Shown here piece after piece: positions 25,518-33,471 of a DNA stretch of 59,220 nucleotides. The notes under the pieces are model-generated. The model saw only the letters and a list, made by a program, of their open reading frames with translations. It was not told the origin of the DNA and did not search any database. Positions within the stretch are counted from its first letter, which is position 1. Each line of letters begins with the position of its first letter. The translations under genes and the position numbers were made by a program. Source of the stretch: an uncultured Sutterella sp. (GTDB lineage Bacteria > Pseudomonadota > Gammaproteobacteria > Burkholderiales > Burkholderiaceae_F); contig UQUM01000012.1 in assembly GCA_900544255.1 (NCBI GenBank), positions 1 to 59,220 on the forward strand. Reading direction: 5' to 3'.

Positions 25518-26783
25518 TTACTTTTCGCGTACGGGCAAAATCGCCTTGCGGCCTTCAACGCCCACCAACGCCGCCGCCGTGAGGAAAACGAGCTGCGGCC
25601 CCAAATGGGTAGAGGTCATTTCGAAATATTCCTTCAAGGTGTGGGCACCGACGCCCTTACCGCCCGAGCAGAGGCACGTCGCCGGAATATTCTTGCTCAT
25701 CGGGGCATTCGCATCCGTCGACGAGAGACCGTAATTCGTGATTTCGATCCCCAACACCTTCTGCGCGGCGCGGGCGCACTGCAGCACCGGGCAGCTGTCC
25801 GGGCGCACGCCCGCGGGGCGGTTGCCGATCTGAATCTTCGTGAGCTTCACTTTCTTTTCGTCGTCCGTGATGCCCCAAATCGCGTTTTCTTCTTCGACGG
25901 CGTCTTCAAAGGCCTTCACGATCTGCGCTTCGAGTTTGAGAAGTTCGTCATTGTTGCAGCTGCGCATGTCGATTTCAGTTTCGCAGTGGCCGGCGATGGT
26001 GTTCACCGTCGTACCGCCCGAAATCTTGCCGATCGTGAACGTCGTCTTGGGGTCGGCCGGGACCTTGATGTGCGCAATCTTGGCGCCTGCGATACAGGTC
26101 GCGTGAATGGCGCTCGGAGCCTTGCCGAAGTCGGCGTAAGAGTGACCGGCAGGGCCGTTCACCACCATGCGCCAACGGTGAGAACCTACGGCACCGCGCA
26201 GTACGCGGCCCACGTCCGTGCTGTCGATCGCGATGAAGCCGTCAATGGGGTAATTCGCCGTCACGAACTTCGAACCGCGGATGTCGCCGTTGCCTTCTTC
26301 GCCCACGGTGCCCACAAACCAGATGTCGCCTTCGGTTTCAATCTTCTGATCGTTGAAGCAGCGCAGGACCTGCAGCAGGGCACGCAGCCCCGACACATTG
26401 TCCCCGATCCCGGGCGCGCGGTAAATGTTGCCTTCTTTCTTAACGGTGACGTCGGTTCCGGCGGGGAAAACGCTGTCCATATGGGCGCCCAGGGCGAGAA
26501 TGGGGCCGTGGCCCTTCCCGGGACGCTTACCGATGACATTGCCGATTTCGTCGATCGTGACGTCGGTGAGGCCGTAGGCCTTCATGCGTTCGGCGACCGA
26601 CTTCGCGCGTTCCGTTTCCGCAAACGTGGGGGCCGGGATTTCGCAGAGTTCGACCTGTTCGGTCATCGCGCGATCCACTTCCTTTTCAGCCTGTTCTAAC
26701 GCTGCCGACACTTTGGGGAGCGCTTTGAGGGTTTCAAGCGCCGTCATCACGGACGCTTCAATCGCAGGAACGGTCAATGCCAT
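25518..26783 (-). CDS. M20 family metallopeptidase (PepT-like)
   Basis: The 421-residue enzyme has the M20 zinc-site motifs: LGAHMDSVF (His101, Asp103), PGIGDNVSG (Asp128) and TVGEEGNGDIRG (Glu162-Glu163), plus a lid domain with GPAGHSYADFGKAPSAIH. It resembles PepT-like M20 peptidases that act on di- or tripeptides or acylated amino acids; the substrate is not evident. The ATG at 26783 is chosen because an AAAGGAA ribosome binding site sits six bases upstream; a TTG five codons earlier is less likely. It heads a same-strand group with a DcuC-family carrier and pepT. Confidence 0.9.
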   Translation of the reverse strand: MALTVPAIEASVMTALETLKALPKVSAALEQAEKEVDRAMTEQVELCEIPAPTFAETERAKSVAERMKAYGLTDVTIDEIGNVIGKRPGKGHGPILALGAHMDSVFPAGTDVTVKKEGNIYRAPGIGDNVSGLRALLQVLRCFNDQKIETEGDIWFVGTVGEEGNGDIRGSKFVTANYPIDGFIAIDSTDVGRVLRGAVGSHRWRMVVNGPAGHSYADFGKAPSAIHATCIAGAKIAHIKVPADPKTTFTIGKISGGTTVNTIAGHCETEIDMRSCNNDELLKLEAQIVKAFEDAVEEENAIWGITDDEKKVKLTKIQIGNRPAGVRPDSCPVLQCARAAQKVLGIEITNYGLSSTDANAPMSKNIPATCLCSGGKGVGAHTLKEYFEMTSTHLGPQLVFLTAAALVGVEGRKAILPVREK

Positions 26784-26954
26784 TTCAATTCCTTTCAAAT
26801 ACGAGCCCCAATCGATCGGATCGGAGGTTCGGTTAGCTGATTCAAAGTCGGGTTTACATTGTAAGACTAACTAAGGTGTTTGGATTAGTCGGGCACGCTT
26901 TTTTGCGCAGGCGTAAGATGCCGCCTTCTTCGTTACGCATTCGTCGAGCCCATC

Positions 26955-27866
26955 GTGAACGAACCCGTCCGTAAGCCCCTTGACACCGTCGCCGTTGTTT
27001 CCGGCCTCGCCCTCTGCCTCATTTGGGGGCTGCAGCAGACCGCCATCAAGGCTGCGGCAGGCGACATCAGCCCCATACTTCAGGTTGCCGTCCGCAGCGG
27101 CGTCTCCGGCCTCTTGATTCTCGTTGCCGCCCGTTTCATCCTGCACGAAAAGTGGAACCCCGAAGTGAAGTTCTTCGACATGGTGCTTTTCGGGTTGGGG
27201 TTCGTCGCAGAATTCTTCTTCGTCTCCCAAGGCTTGCGCTTTACGTCGGCGGCGCACATGTCGGTGCTTCTTTACACTGCACCCCTTTTTGCCGCCGTGG
27301 GTCTTTCCATCAAATTTCCGGAAGAGCGCCTTGCCCTCATTCAGTGGCTGGGGGTGCTCGTCGCTTTCTTAGGAATTGCCACGGCGTTTCTGCTCCCCGC
27401 CCTTATGGCGGGCGACAACGCGGGAGACAACGGCTGGATCGGTGACCTGCTCGGGCTTTGCTCGGGGCTTTCCTGGGGCATGTCGACCGTTTTCCTGCGC
27501 AGTTCCTCGATCAACAAAGCCACTTCCACCCAGATGCTCTTCTGCCAATTGGCAGCGGGGTTCGTCGTTCTTTTCCCCGTCGCGCTTCTGACCGGGCAGA
27601 ACCATTTTGAAAGCACCCTCATCGGTTGGGCGAGCCTTCTCTACCAAACCTTCATCGTTTCCTTCGCAAGTTACCTCGGTTGGTGTTTTCTCTTGCGCCG
27701 TTACCTCATCGCGCGGCTCAACGTTCTTATTTTCCTCACGCCGATTTTCGGGGTGCTTTTCGGCATCCTGCTTTTGGGAGAAGACGCGGGCTGGCCCTTT
27801 GCCGCCGGCAGCCTCATGGTTCTCGCCGGTTTGATCCTCGCGCAGCGCTCCCCGCGGCGGCATTAA
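26955..27866 (+). CDS. EamA-type DMT transporter, copy 1
   Basis: The 303-residue protein has ten predicted helices in two EamA repeats (about 10-140 and 160-298). Hallmarks are LIWGLQQTAIK at the first helix, FTSAAHMSVLLYTAPLFAA in repeat one and LTPIFGVLFGILLLGE in repeat two. DMT carriers of this type export amino acids or other metabolites; the substrate is not predicted. GTG at 26955 is the start. Spacing to ribF is 51 bp on the same strand. Divergent from the M20 peptidase across 171 bp. Confidence 0.85.
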   Translation: MNEPVRKPLDTVAVVSGLALCLIWGLQQTAIKAAAGDISPILQVAVRSGVSGLLILVAARFILHEKWNPEVKFFDMVLFGLGFVAEFFFVSQGLRFTSAAHMSVLLYTAPLFAAVGLSIKFPEERLALIQWLGVLVAFLGIATAFLLPALMAGDNAGDNGWIGDLLGLCSGLSWGMSTVFLRSSSINKATSTQMLFCQLAAGFVVLFPVALLTGQNHFESTLIGWASLLYQTFIVSFASYLGWCFLLRRYLIARLNVLIFLTPIFGVLFGILLLGEDAGWPFAAGSLMVLAGLILAQRSPRRH

Positions 27867-27917
27867 CGTGCTTTCGTATAATCGGTCTTTTTCAATTATT
27901 CAACGGGATTTTCATTC

Positions 27918-28865
27918 ATGCGTGTCATCCGGGGTCTGCCCTCTGCCCTCGAACGCCGCGACTGCGCGGTCGCCATCGGTAATTTCGACGGGGTGCACCG
28001 CGGCCACCAAGCGCTTTTGGCCGAAGTGTGCCAGGCGGCGCGCGTCCGCTCCCTCACACCCGCCGTCATCACGTTTGAACCGCACCCGAAGGAATTTTTC
28101 GGGGCGACGCACCTCACCCGAATTTCGACGCTCCGGGACAAAGTCACGCGTATTCTCGCCTGCGGAATTGAGCGAGTCTACGTGCTCCCCTTTGACGATG
28201 CCACCGCGCGTCTTACCCCTGCAGAATTTGCGCGCTCGATTCTCGCCGAGGGGCTCAACTGTCGCTGGGTCACCGTCGGCGAAAACTTCCGCTTCGGCTT
28301 CGACAACTGCGGCGACGTCGCAACGCTCACCGAACTCGGCCGCCACTACGGCTTTGAAACCTTCATTACCCCGATGCTTTTTCACGGCACGGAACGCATT
28401 TCGAGTTCCCGAATCCGTGCCGCGCTCGCCTTGGGCGATATAGATGAAGCAAGCCGCATGTTGGGGCGCCCGCTGTCAATGACGGGGCGCGTCGTGCACG
28501 GCGCGGCGCTCGGGCGCAACTTGGGATTCCCTACCCTCAACCTCTTTACGCTTCCCCCCGGTTCTCACGCCGAGCCTGCCGTGAAGGGCGTCTTTGCGGT
28601 ACGCGTAAAGGGCCTTGATCCCCTGGGGGGGCGTTACCCCGGCGTCGCGAGCCTCGGCTGCAAACCCACCGTCTCCACGGAAAAGCGTTGGTTGCTTGAA
28701 ACCAACGTCTTTAATTGGACGGGGGATGCCTACGGGCGGCTCATCGAAGTCGAATTCGTCGAAAAGCTCCGCGACGAAAAGAAGTTCTCGGGACTTGGCG
28801 AACTCAAAGCACAGATTGCCCGCGATTCAGAACGTGCAAAGGGAATTTTCGGTTTTCGGAATTAA
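27918..28865 (+). CDS. ribF: bifunctional riboflavin kinase / FAD synthetase
   Basis: The N-terminal FAD synthetase domain begins with GNFDGVHRGH (21-30), the nucleotidyl-transfer motif, and includes ERISSSRIRAAL at its end. The C-terminal riboflavin kinase domain follows, with GRNLGFPTLNL and, near the end, NWTGDAYGRLIEVEFVEKLR. The protein makes FMN and FAD from riboflavin. The length of 315 aa is normal. It is not followed by ileS and lspA as in many proteobacteria. No FMN riboswitch is present in the 51-bp upstream gap. Confidence 0.96.
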   Translation: MRVIRGLPSALERRDCAVAIGNFDGVHRGHQALLAEVCQAARVRSLTPAVITFEPHPKEFFGATHLTRISTLRDKVTRILACGIERVYVLPFDDATARLTPAEFARSILAEGLNCRWVTVGENFRFGFDNCGDVATLTELGRHYGFETFITPMLFHGTERISSSRIRAALALGDIDEASRMLGRPLSMTGRVVHGAALGRNLGFPTLNLFTLPPGSHAEPAVKGVFAVRVKGLDPLGGRYPGVASLGCKPTVSTEKRWLLETNVFNWTGDAYGRLIEVEFVEKLRDEKKFSGLGELKAQIARDSERAKGIFGFRN

Positions 28866-28975
28866 TTAACACTGCAGCCGGACAACTGAGGCGGCACGGG
28901 CGACCGTTCACCGCAACGGAGCCCGCCGCTTCTCTACAATGCAGTCCTAGGCCTAACAACGAAAAGGTTCTCACC

Positions 28976-29191
28976 ATGTGGTACAGCATCGTCGGTATCG
29001 TTCTCTCCTTTATCGGAACCGCCTTCAGTCTGTGGAAAATATTAATGCGTGACGAACGTATCGCCGGGACCTGGCGCGACATTCCGAACCTGCACCGCAA
29101 CGCCGTACAGGAGCGTCGCTACGTCATGGCGGGGATTGCGCTCATCTTCGTCGGCTACTCTCTGCAGATTCTCGGTTATTTTCTGCCTTAG
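28976..29191 (+). CDS. small two-helix membrane protein (71 aa)
   Basis: MWYSIVGIVLSFIGTAFSLW forms a first helix. A polar middle (DERIAGTWRDIPNLHRNAVQ) is followed by a second helix, YVMAGIALIFVGYSLQILGY. It is preceded by an AAAGG Shine-Dalgarno. I do not recognise the family. It lies between ribF and the formate dehydrogenase remnant, 110 bp after ribF, and the longer frame beginning within ribF is not the real start. Confidence 0.65.
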   Translation: MWYSIVGIVLSFIGTAFSLWKILMRDERIAGTWRDIPNLHRNAVQERRYVMAGIALIFVGYSLQILGYFLP

Positions 29192-29194
29192 CGT

Positions 29195-29615
29195 GCACCT
29201 GCAAGGCGGGCTCGGTGCCTACAGTACCGCTCAGTACCGGCCCGCTGCCGAACTTCCCGACGAGGACTACCCCTTCATGCTGACGACGGGTCGCATCCTC
29301 TGGCACTACAACGCCTGTGCCATGACCGATAAGACGGACGACATCAACACGATTGCCGGCCACTTTTCTATCGAAGTCAGCGCGCAGGACGCGGCTTGGC
29401 TCGGGATTAAGGACGGCGATCACGTACGGGTGACGTCCCGACGCGGCGAAATCTTTCCGACCGCCCGCGTATCGGAGAAAACGAATCCGGGCGAAACCTG
29501 GATGCCGTTTCACTTCCAGGACGGGAACGCAAATTGGCTCACCAACGCGGCGCTGGACAATCTCTGCAGCACGCCCGAATACAAGGTGTGCGCCGTGCAG
29601 ATTGAAAAGGCCTGA
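29195..29615 (+). pseudogene. formate dehydrogenase alpha subunit, C-terminal molybdopterin-binding remnant
   Basis: The translation reads YRPAAELPDEDYPFMLTTGR, then ILWHYNACAMTDKTDDINTI, GIKDGDHVRVTSRRGEI and GETWMPFHFQDGNANWLTNA before the stop. This is the C-terminal molybdopterin-dinucleotide binding domain of formate dehydrogenase alpha chains ('PPAELPDEEYPLxLTTGR', 'WMPFHFxxxxANxLTxxALD'). The other roughly 700 residues, with Fe-S and Mo/W ligands, are missing, and the frame begins only a few bases after the preceding gene's stop. It is a deletion remnant. Confidence 0.75.
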
Positions 29616-29619
29616 CAAA

Positions 29620-29647
29620 CGGGCGGCTGTTTTCACGAAGCCGCCCG
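29620..29647 (+). terminator. hairpin after the formate dehydrogenase remnant
   Basis: CGGGCGGCT at 29620-29628 pairs with AGCCGCCCG at 29639-29647 around a 10-nt loop, five bases after the remnant's stop codon. No long T-run follows. Confidence 0.55.
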
Positions 29648-29663
29648 CCTGGATGACGCCCCG

Positions 29664-29704
29664 AAAAAAAATCGGCTGACCTGCAAGGGGGCAGCCGATT
29701 TTCC
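29664..29704 (-). terminator. Rho-independent terminator of etfBA
   Basis: On the minus strand AATCGGCTG pairs with CAGCCGATT and is followed by T8 (A-run at 29664-29671 on the plus strand). It lies 25 bp after the etfA stop codon. Confidence 0.85.
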
Positions 29705-29728
29705 TTAATAGGAGTGGATCGAAACCGA

Positions 29729-30664
29729 TCAGAGTTTCGCCGTCAGAGCCTTTACGACTTCGCCCGCGTCCGCCACGAGCCCGTAGTCGCACATTTCAAA
29801 AATGGGTGCTTCCGGATCATTGTTGACGGCCACGATCACTTTGGAGTCCTTCATCCCGGCTACGTGCTGGATCGCCCCGGAAATGCCGAACGCGATATAA
29901 AGCTCGGGCGCGACGATCTTCCCCGTTTGTCCCACCTGCGTTTCGTTCGGCGCAATCTGCATGTCGACGATCGCGCGGGTGGAACCGACGGCAGCGCCCA
30001 TCTTATCGGCCAACGCCGTCATCGCGGCAAATCCCGCCTCATCAATAATGCCGCGGCCGGCGGCAAAGACGCGCTTTGCGGTCACCAAATCCGGACGATC
30101 GCTCTTTGTCTGCGTGACCTTCACAAAGTCAAACGTTCGAAGGGACGCAAAATCCACGGAGGCCGCTTCGACGGATGCCGCACCGCCTTCGGCCGCGACC
30201 GGTTCAAACACGGTCGTACGCACCGTCATCGCCACGGGCGCGACCGAGGTCTTCACCGTCGCCAAAATACCGCCCGCATAAATAAAACGCTTAAACGTAT
30301 CCGGCGAAACGATGTCCGTCACTTCGGAAACGGCCGCCGCCTTCAGTTCCGCCGCCGCGCGCGGCATGGCGCTTTTCCCCGCGGAACTCGCCGCAAACAA
30401 AAGGTGCGTATAACCGCCCGCCGCAGCCACCGTTGCCGCAGCGTGACCCAGCGCTTCCGGAAGATTTCCGGCGAGTTTCGCGTCCGTCACGGTCACGACT
30501 TTGGCAACGCCCGCCATCTTCGCGGCTTCGTCCGCCCCCGCCGCATCCGTTCCGGCAACGAGCATGTCCACCGTATCCGCAAGTTTCAACCCGGCTGCCA
30601 CCACCGAACGCGTCGCCTGACGCAGTTTGCCGAGAGCGAATTCCGCTACTACCAAAACTTTCAT
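29729..30664 (-). CDS. etfA: electron transfer flavoprotein, alpha subunit
   Basis: The C-terminal FAD-binding domain is clear: AAGRGI, then NETQVGQTGKIVAPELYIA, FGISGAIQHVAGMKDSK and VNNDPEAPIFEMCDYGLV. The N-terminal domain pairs with EtfB. ETF carries electrons between flavin dehydrogenases and the quinone pool. The ATG at 30664 is chosen over the one at 30670 because GGAGG lies eight bases from it and only two from the first, and because it restores the family start MKVLVVAEF. It follows etfB by 17 bp in one operon. No dehydrogenase partner is adjacent. Confidence 0.95.
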   Translation of the reverse strand: MKVLVVAEFALGKLRQATRSVVAAGLKLADTVDMLVAGTDAAGADEAAKMAGVAKVVTVTDAKLAGNLPEALGHAAATVAAAGGYTHLLFAASSAGKSAMPRAAAELKAAAVSEVTDIVSPDTFKRFIYAGGILATVKTSVAPVAMTVRTTVFEPVAAEGGAASVEAASVDFASLRTFDFVKVTQTKSDRPDLVTAKRVFAAGRGIIDEAGFAAMTALADKMGAAVGSTRAIVDMQIAPNETQVGQTGKIVAPELYIAFGISGAIQHVAGMKDSKVIVAVNNDPEAPIFEMCDYGLVADAGEVVKALTAKL

Positions 30665-30681
30665 TTTCATCGCCTCCGACC

Positions 30682-31431
30682 TTAAAGAACCTTCGCCTTG
30701 TTTTTGAGTACGTCAATCAACGCGTCTACATCGGGGAGCATTTCGCCTGCGGCACGCGCCGGCGGATCGTAAGCTTCAAGAACGGCGACGCGCGGCGCAA
30801 GCGCCACGCCCAGAGACGCCGCTGCGACGGTATCCACGGGCTTACGTTTGGCCTTCATCATGTTGGGAAGCGTCACGTAACGGGGTTCGGCCAAACGAAG
30901 ATCCGCCGACACCACGGCCGGCAGATCGCACGCAACTTCAAGCAATCCGTCGTCCGTTTCGCGCCGCACCGAGAGTCGGCGCCCGTTCAATTCCACGGCA
31001 TCCGCGCAGGTTGCCAACGGCCAATTCAAAAGAGCGGACAACATCGCGGGAGTCTGAGCCGCATCGTCGTCAATCGCCTGCTTACCCATCAGCACCAAGT
31101 CCGGATTCTCGTTTTTAACGACGGCCGCAAAAAGTTCCGCCGCGGCCGCGGGATCCACGGCGTCCTCCGTCGTAATGTGAATCGCGCGGTCAGCACCCAT
31201 CGCCATCGCAACGCGGAGCGTATCCACGGTCTTTGCGCCCCCCACGGAAACCGCCACGACTTCGTCGGCCTTTCCTTCTTCCTTCAAACGCACGGCCTTT
31301 TCCACCGCAATTTCGTCAAAGGGGTTCATGGACATTTTCGCCGCGGCCGTATCGGGGCCGGTGTGATCAGCCAGAGCGTGCACTTTGACGTTGTAGTCAA
31401 CGACGCGCTTGACGGTAACAAGAATCTTCAT
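30682..31431 (-). CDS. etfB: electron transfer flavoprotein, beta subunit
   Basis: The protein starts MKILVTVKRVVDYNVKVH and has MNPFDEIAVEKAVRLKE, VLMGKQAIDDDAAQTPAML and LRLAEPRYVTLPNMMKAKRK, all EtfB hallmarks, including the AMP-site and the loop that contacts partner enzymes. A second ATG two codons upstream (31437) is possible; the downstream one fits the family start. It is the first gene of etfBA. The 286 bp to fhs (31438-31723) show no gene and must hold both divergent promoters. Confidence 0.95.
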   Translation of the reverse strand: MKILVTVKRVVDYNVKVHALADHTGPDTAAAKMSMNPFDEIAVEKAVRLKEEGKADEVVAVSVGGAKTVDTLRVAMAMGADRAIHITTEDAVDPAAAAELFAAVVKNENPDLVLMGKQAIDDDAAQTPAMLSALLNWPLATCADAVELNGRRLSVRRETDDGLLEVACDLPAVVSADLRLAEPRYVTLPNMMKAKRKPVDTVAAASLGVALAPRVAVLEAYDPPARAAGEMLPDVDALIDVLKNKAKVL

Positions 31432-31723
31432 ACCCATCTATTCCATACAGTCCGTTCAACGCTATTGAACGGGTACTAAAAAAAACGGTACAGCACCGTT
31501 ACAAGCCGCACGGCGCTGCAAAATGCGGTGGATTATAAAGGGACGACTGCCGTTTTCCGCCCTCTTTTATCCTTGAAAACCCCCAGGAAAAAATCCCCCG
31601 GCTGTGGCATAGTTCCGCCCAAACATATTCAGCAAACCCAACCTTACCGCCCGCGTGTGTCCGTCCGCGGCGGACTGCCTCGAATTTCGTTTTTCAGTCA
31701 TTTACCCTTTATGAGGAGTTCTC

Positions 31724-33370
31724 ATGCTCTCTGATATCGAAATTGCTCAGGCTGCAAAGCTTAAGCGCATCGACGACCTCGCCCACGAATGGGGGCTCAC
31801 GGACGCCGAATTCGAGCCCTACGGCCGCGACAAAGCCAAGGTGAAGCTCGCTTCCGGCAAGAAACCCCACGGTAAACTCATCCTCGTCACGGCTACGTCC
31901 GGCATGCCCGCCGGTTCCGGCAAAACGACGACCTCGATTGCCCTTGCTCAGGGGATGAACCGCCTCGGGAAAAAAGCCGTTCTCGCTCTGCGCGAACCCT
32001 CCTTGGGCCCCGTCTTCGGCATGAAGGGCGGCGCTGCCGGCGGCGGGTATTCCCAGGTACTTCCGATGGAATCCATCAACCTGCATTTCACCGGAGACTT
32101 CCACGCGATTACCGCGGCGAACAACTTGTTGGCCGCCCTCATTGACAACGCCCGCCATCAGGGGCAGATCGACTTAAAGGAAGTCACCTGGCGCCGAGTG
32201 TTGGACGTGAACGACCGAATGCTCAGAAACATCGTGGACGGCTTGGGCGGCTCCGCCAACGGCATCCCCACGGAAACGGGCTTTGACATTACGGCCGCAA
32301 GCGAACTGATGGCCGTCATCTGCCTTGCGGACGGCGAAGACGATCTGCGCGCCCGGCTGGATCGCCTCGTCGTCGGCATCAAGCGCGACGGCACCGCCTT
32401 TACCTGCGGTGAACTCGGGGCGACGGGGGCCCTCATGGCGCTTCTTTTGGAAGCCGTCAAACCCAACATGGTGCAGACCCTCGAAGGTACGCCCGCCTTC
32501 GTGCACGGCGGCCCCTTTGCAAACATCGCTCACGGCTGCAATTCGGTCGCAGCGACCAAAGCCGCATTGACGCTCGGGGACTACGCCATCACCGAAGCCG
32601 GCTTCGGCAGCGACTTAGGGGCAGAAAAATTCTACGACATCAAGTGCCGTGCGGCCGGCTTGACGCCCTCGGCGGCGGTGCTCGTCACGAGCCTGCGGGC
32701 GCTGCATTGGCACGGCGGCGTCGCGCTTGCCGACATCGGCGCTCCCAATGCGGAGGCGCTTAAGAAGGGGCTCTGCAACCTCGAGGCCCACATTGACAAC
32801 CTCAAAGCCTTCGGCCCCAACGTCGTCGTGTCGGTAAACCACTTTGCCGGGGACGACGAAGCGGAACTCAAGGTGCTCTTTGACTGTGCGAAAGCCAAGG
32901 GCGTGCGGATCGCGCTTTGCGACGGCTTCGCCAAGGGCGGTGCCGGTGCCGAAGACCTCGCCCGCGAAGTACTCGCGGCGTGCGAAGGCGACGCGAAACC
33001 CTTGAATTTCGTTTACCCCGAAGGCACCGAAATCACCGAAGCCGTGCGTTTTATTGCCGAACGCGTGTACGGTGCGGCCAAAGTAACGCTTTCTGCGGCG
33101 GCCGCCAAGGATCTCAAGAACATTCAGGCCTTGGGCTTTGATCACCTCCCCATCTGCATCGCGAAGACCCCGTTCTCGCTCACGGCAGACGCCAAGGCGC
33201 TCGGAGCTCCGAAGGGCTTTACGCTGCCCGTGCAGCGCTTCATTTTGAATGCCGGGGCTGGCTTCATCGTCGTGACGACGGGTTCCATCATGCGTATGCC
33301 GGGGCTTCCCAAGAAGCCTGCGGCCTACGGTATTGACGTCAAAGACGGGCGGATCACGGGCCTTGCCTAA
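31724..33370 (+). CDS. fhs: formate-tetrahydrofolate ligase
   Basis: The 548-residue enzyme makes 10-formyl-tetrahydrofolate from formate, ATP and THF. The nucleotide loop is MPAGSGKTT (61-69), followed by LREPSLGPVFGMKGGAAGGG and the INLHFTGDFHAI block, both typical. The C-terminal KTPFSLTADAK and GFIVVTTGSIMRMPGLP blocks are intact. Start ATG follows GAGGAG. In this window it is the consumer of PFL-derived formate, supplying one-carbon units for purine and amino-acid synthesis. A strong terminator follows. Confidence 0.96.
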   Translation: MLSDIEIAQAAKLKRIDDLAHEWGLTDAEFEPYGRDKAKVKLASGKKPHGKLILVTATSGMPAGSGKTTTSIALAQGMNRLGKKAVLALREPSLGPVFGMKGGAAGGGYSQVLPMESINLHFTGDFHAITAANNLLAALIDNARHQGQIDLKEVTWRRVLDVNDRMLRNIVDGLGGSANGIPTETGFDITAASELMAVICLADGEDDLRARLDRLVVGIKRDGTAFTCGELGATGALMALLLEAVKPNMVQTLEGTPAFVHGGPFANIAHGCNSVAATKAALTLGDYAITEAGFGSDLGAEKFYDIKCRAAGLTPSAAVLVTSLRALHWHGGVALADIGAPNAEALKKGLCNLEAHIDNLKAFGPNVVVSVNHFAGDDEAELKVLFDCAKAKGVRIALCDGFAKGGAGAEDLAREVLAACEGDAKPLNFVYPEGTEITEAVRFIAERVYGAAKVTLSAAAAKDLKNIQALGFDHLPICIAKTPFSLTADAKALGAPKGFTLPVQRFILNAGAGFIVVTTGSIMRMPGLPKKPAAYGIDVKDGRITGLA

Positions 33371-33389
33371 GCCAAACGTCTAAAGTCCG

Positions 33390-33430
33390 AAAAGCGAGAC
33401 AGTGTTAAATTGCTGTCTCGCTTTTCTTTT
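33390..33430 (+). terminator. Rho-independent terminator of fhs
   Basis: AAAAGCGAGACAG at 33390-33402 pairs perfectly with CTGTCTCGCTTTT at 33413-33425, followed by CTTTT, 19 bp after the fhs stop. Confidence 0.85.
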
Positions 33431-33471
33431 CCCGAAGAAAATCTCAAATAAATTCGCAGGGGATCCTAACC

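Noticed and set aside
27867..27917. FMN riboswitch ahead of ribF
   Set aside because: The gap is only 51 bp, far too short for the conserved aptamer, and it has none of its motifs.
31438..31723. AACGGT/ACCGTT short inverted repeat in the etfB-fhs gap
   Set aside because: Arms of 6 bp with a 5-bp spacer are too short to separate from chance in GC-rich DNA.
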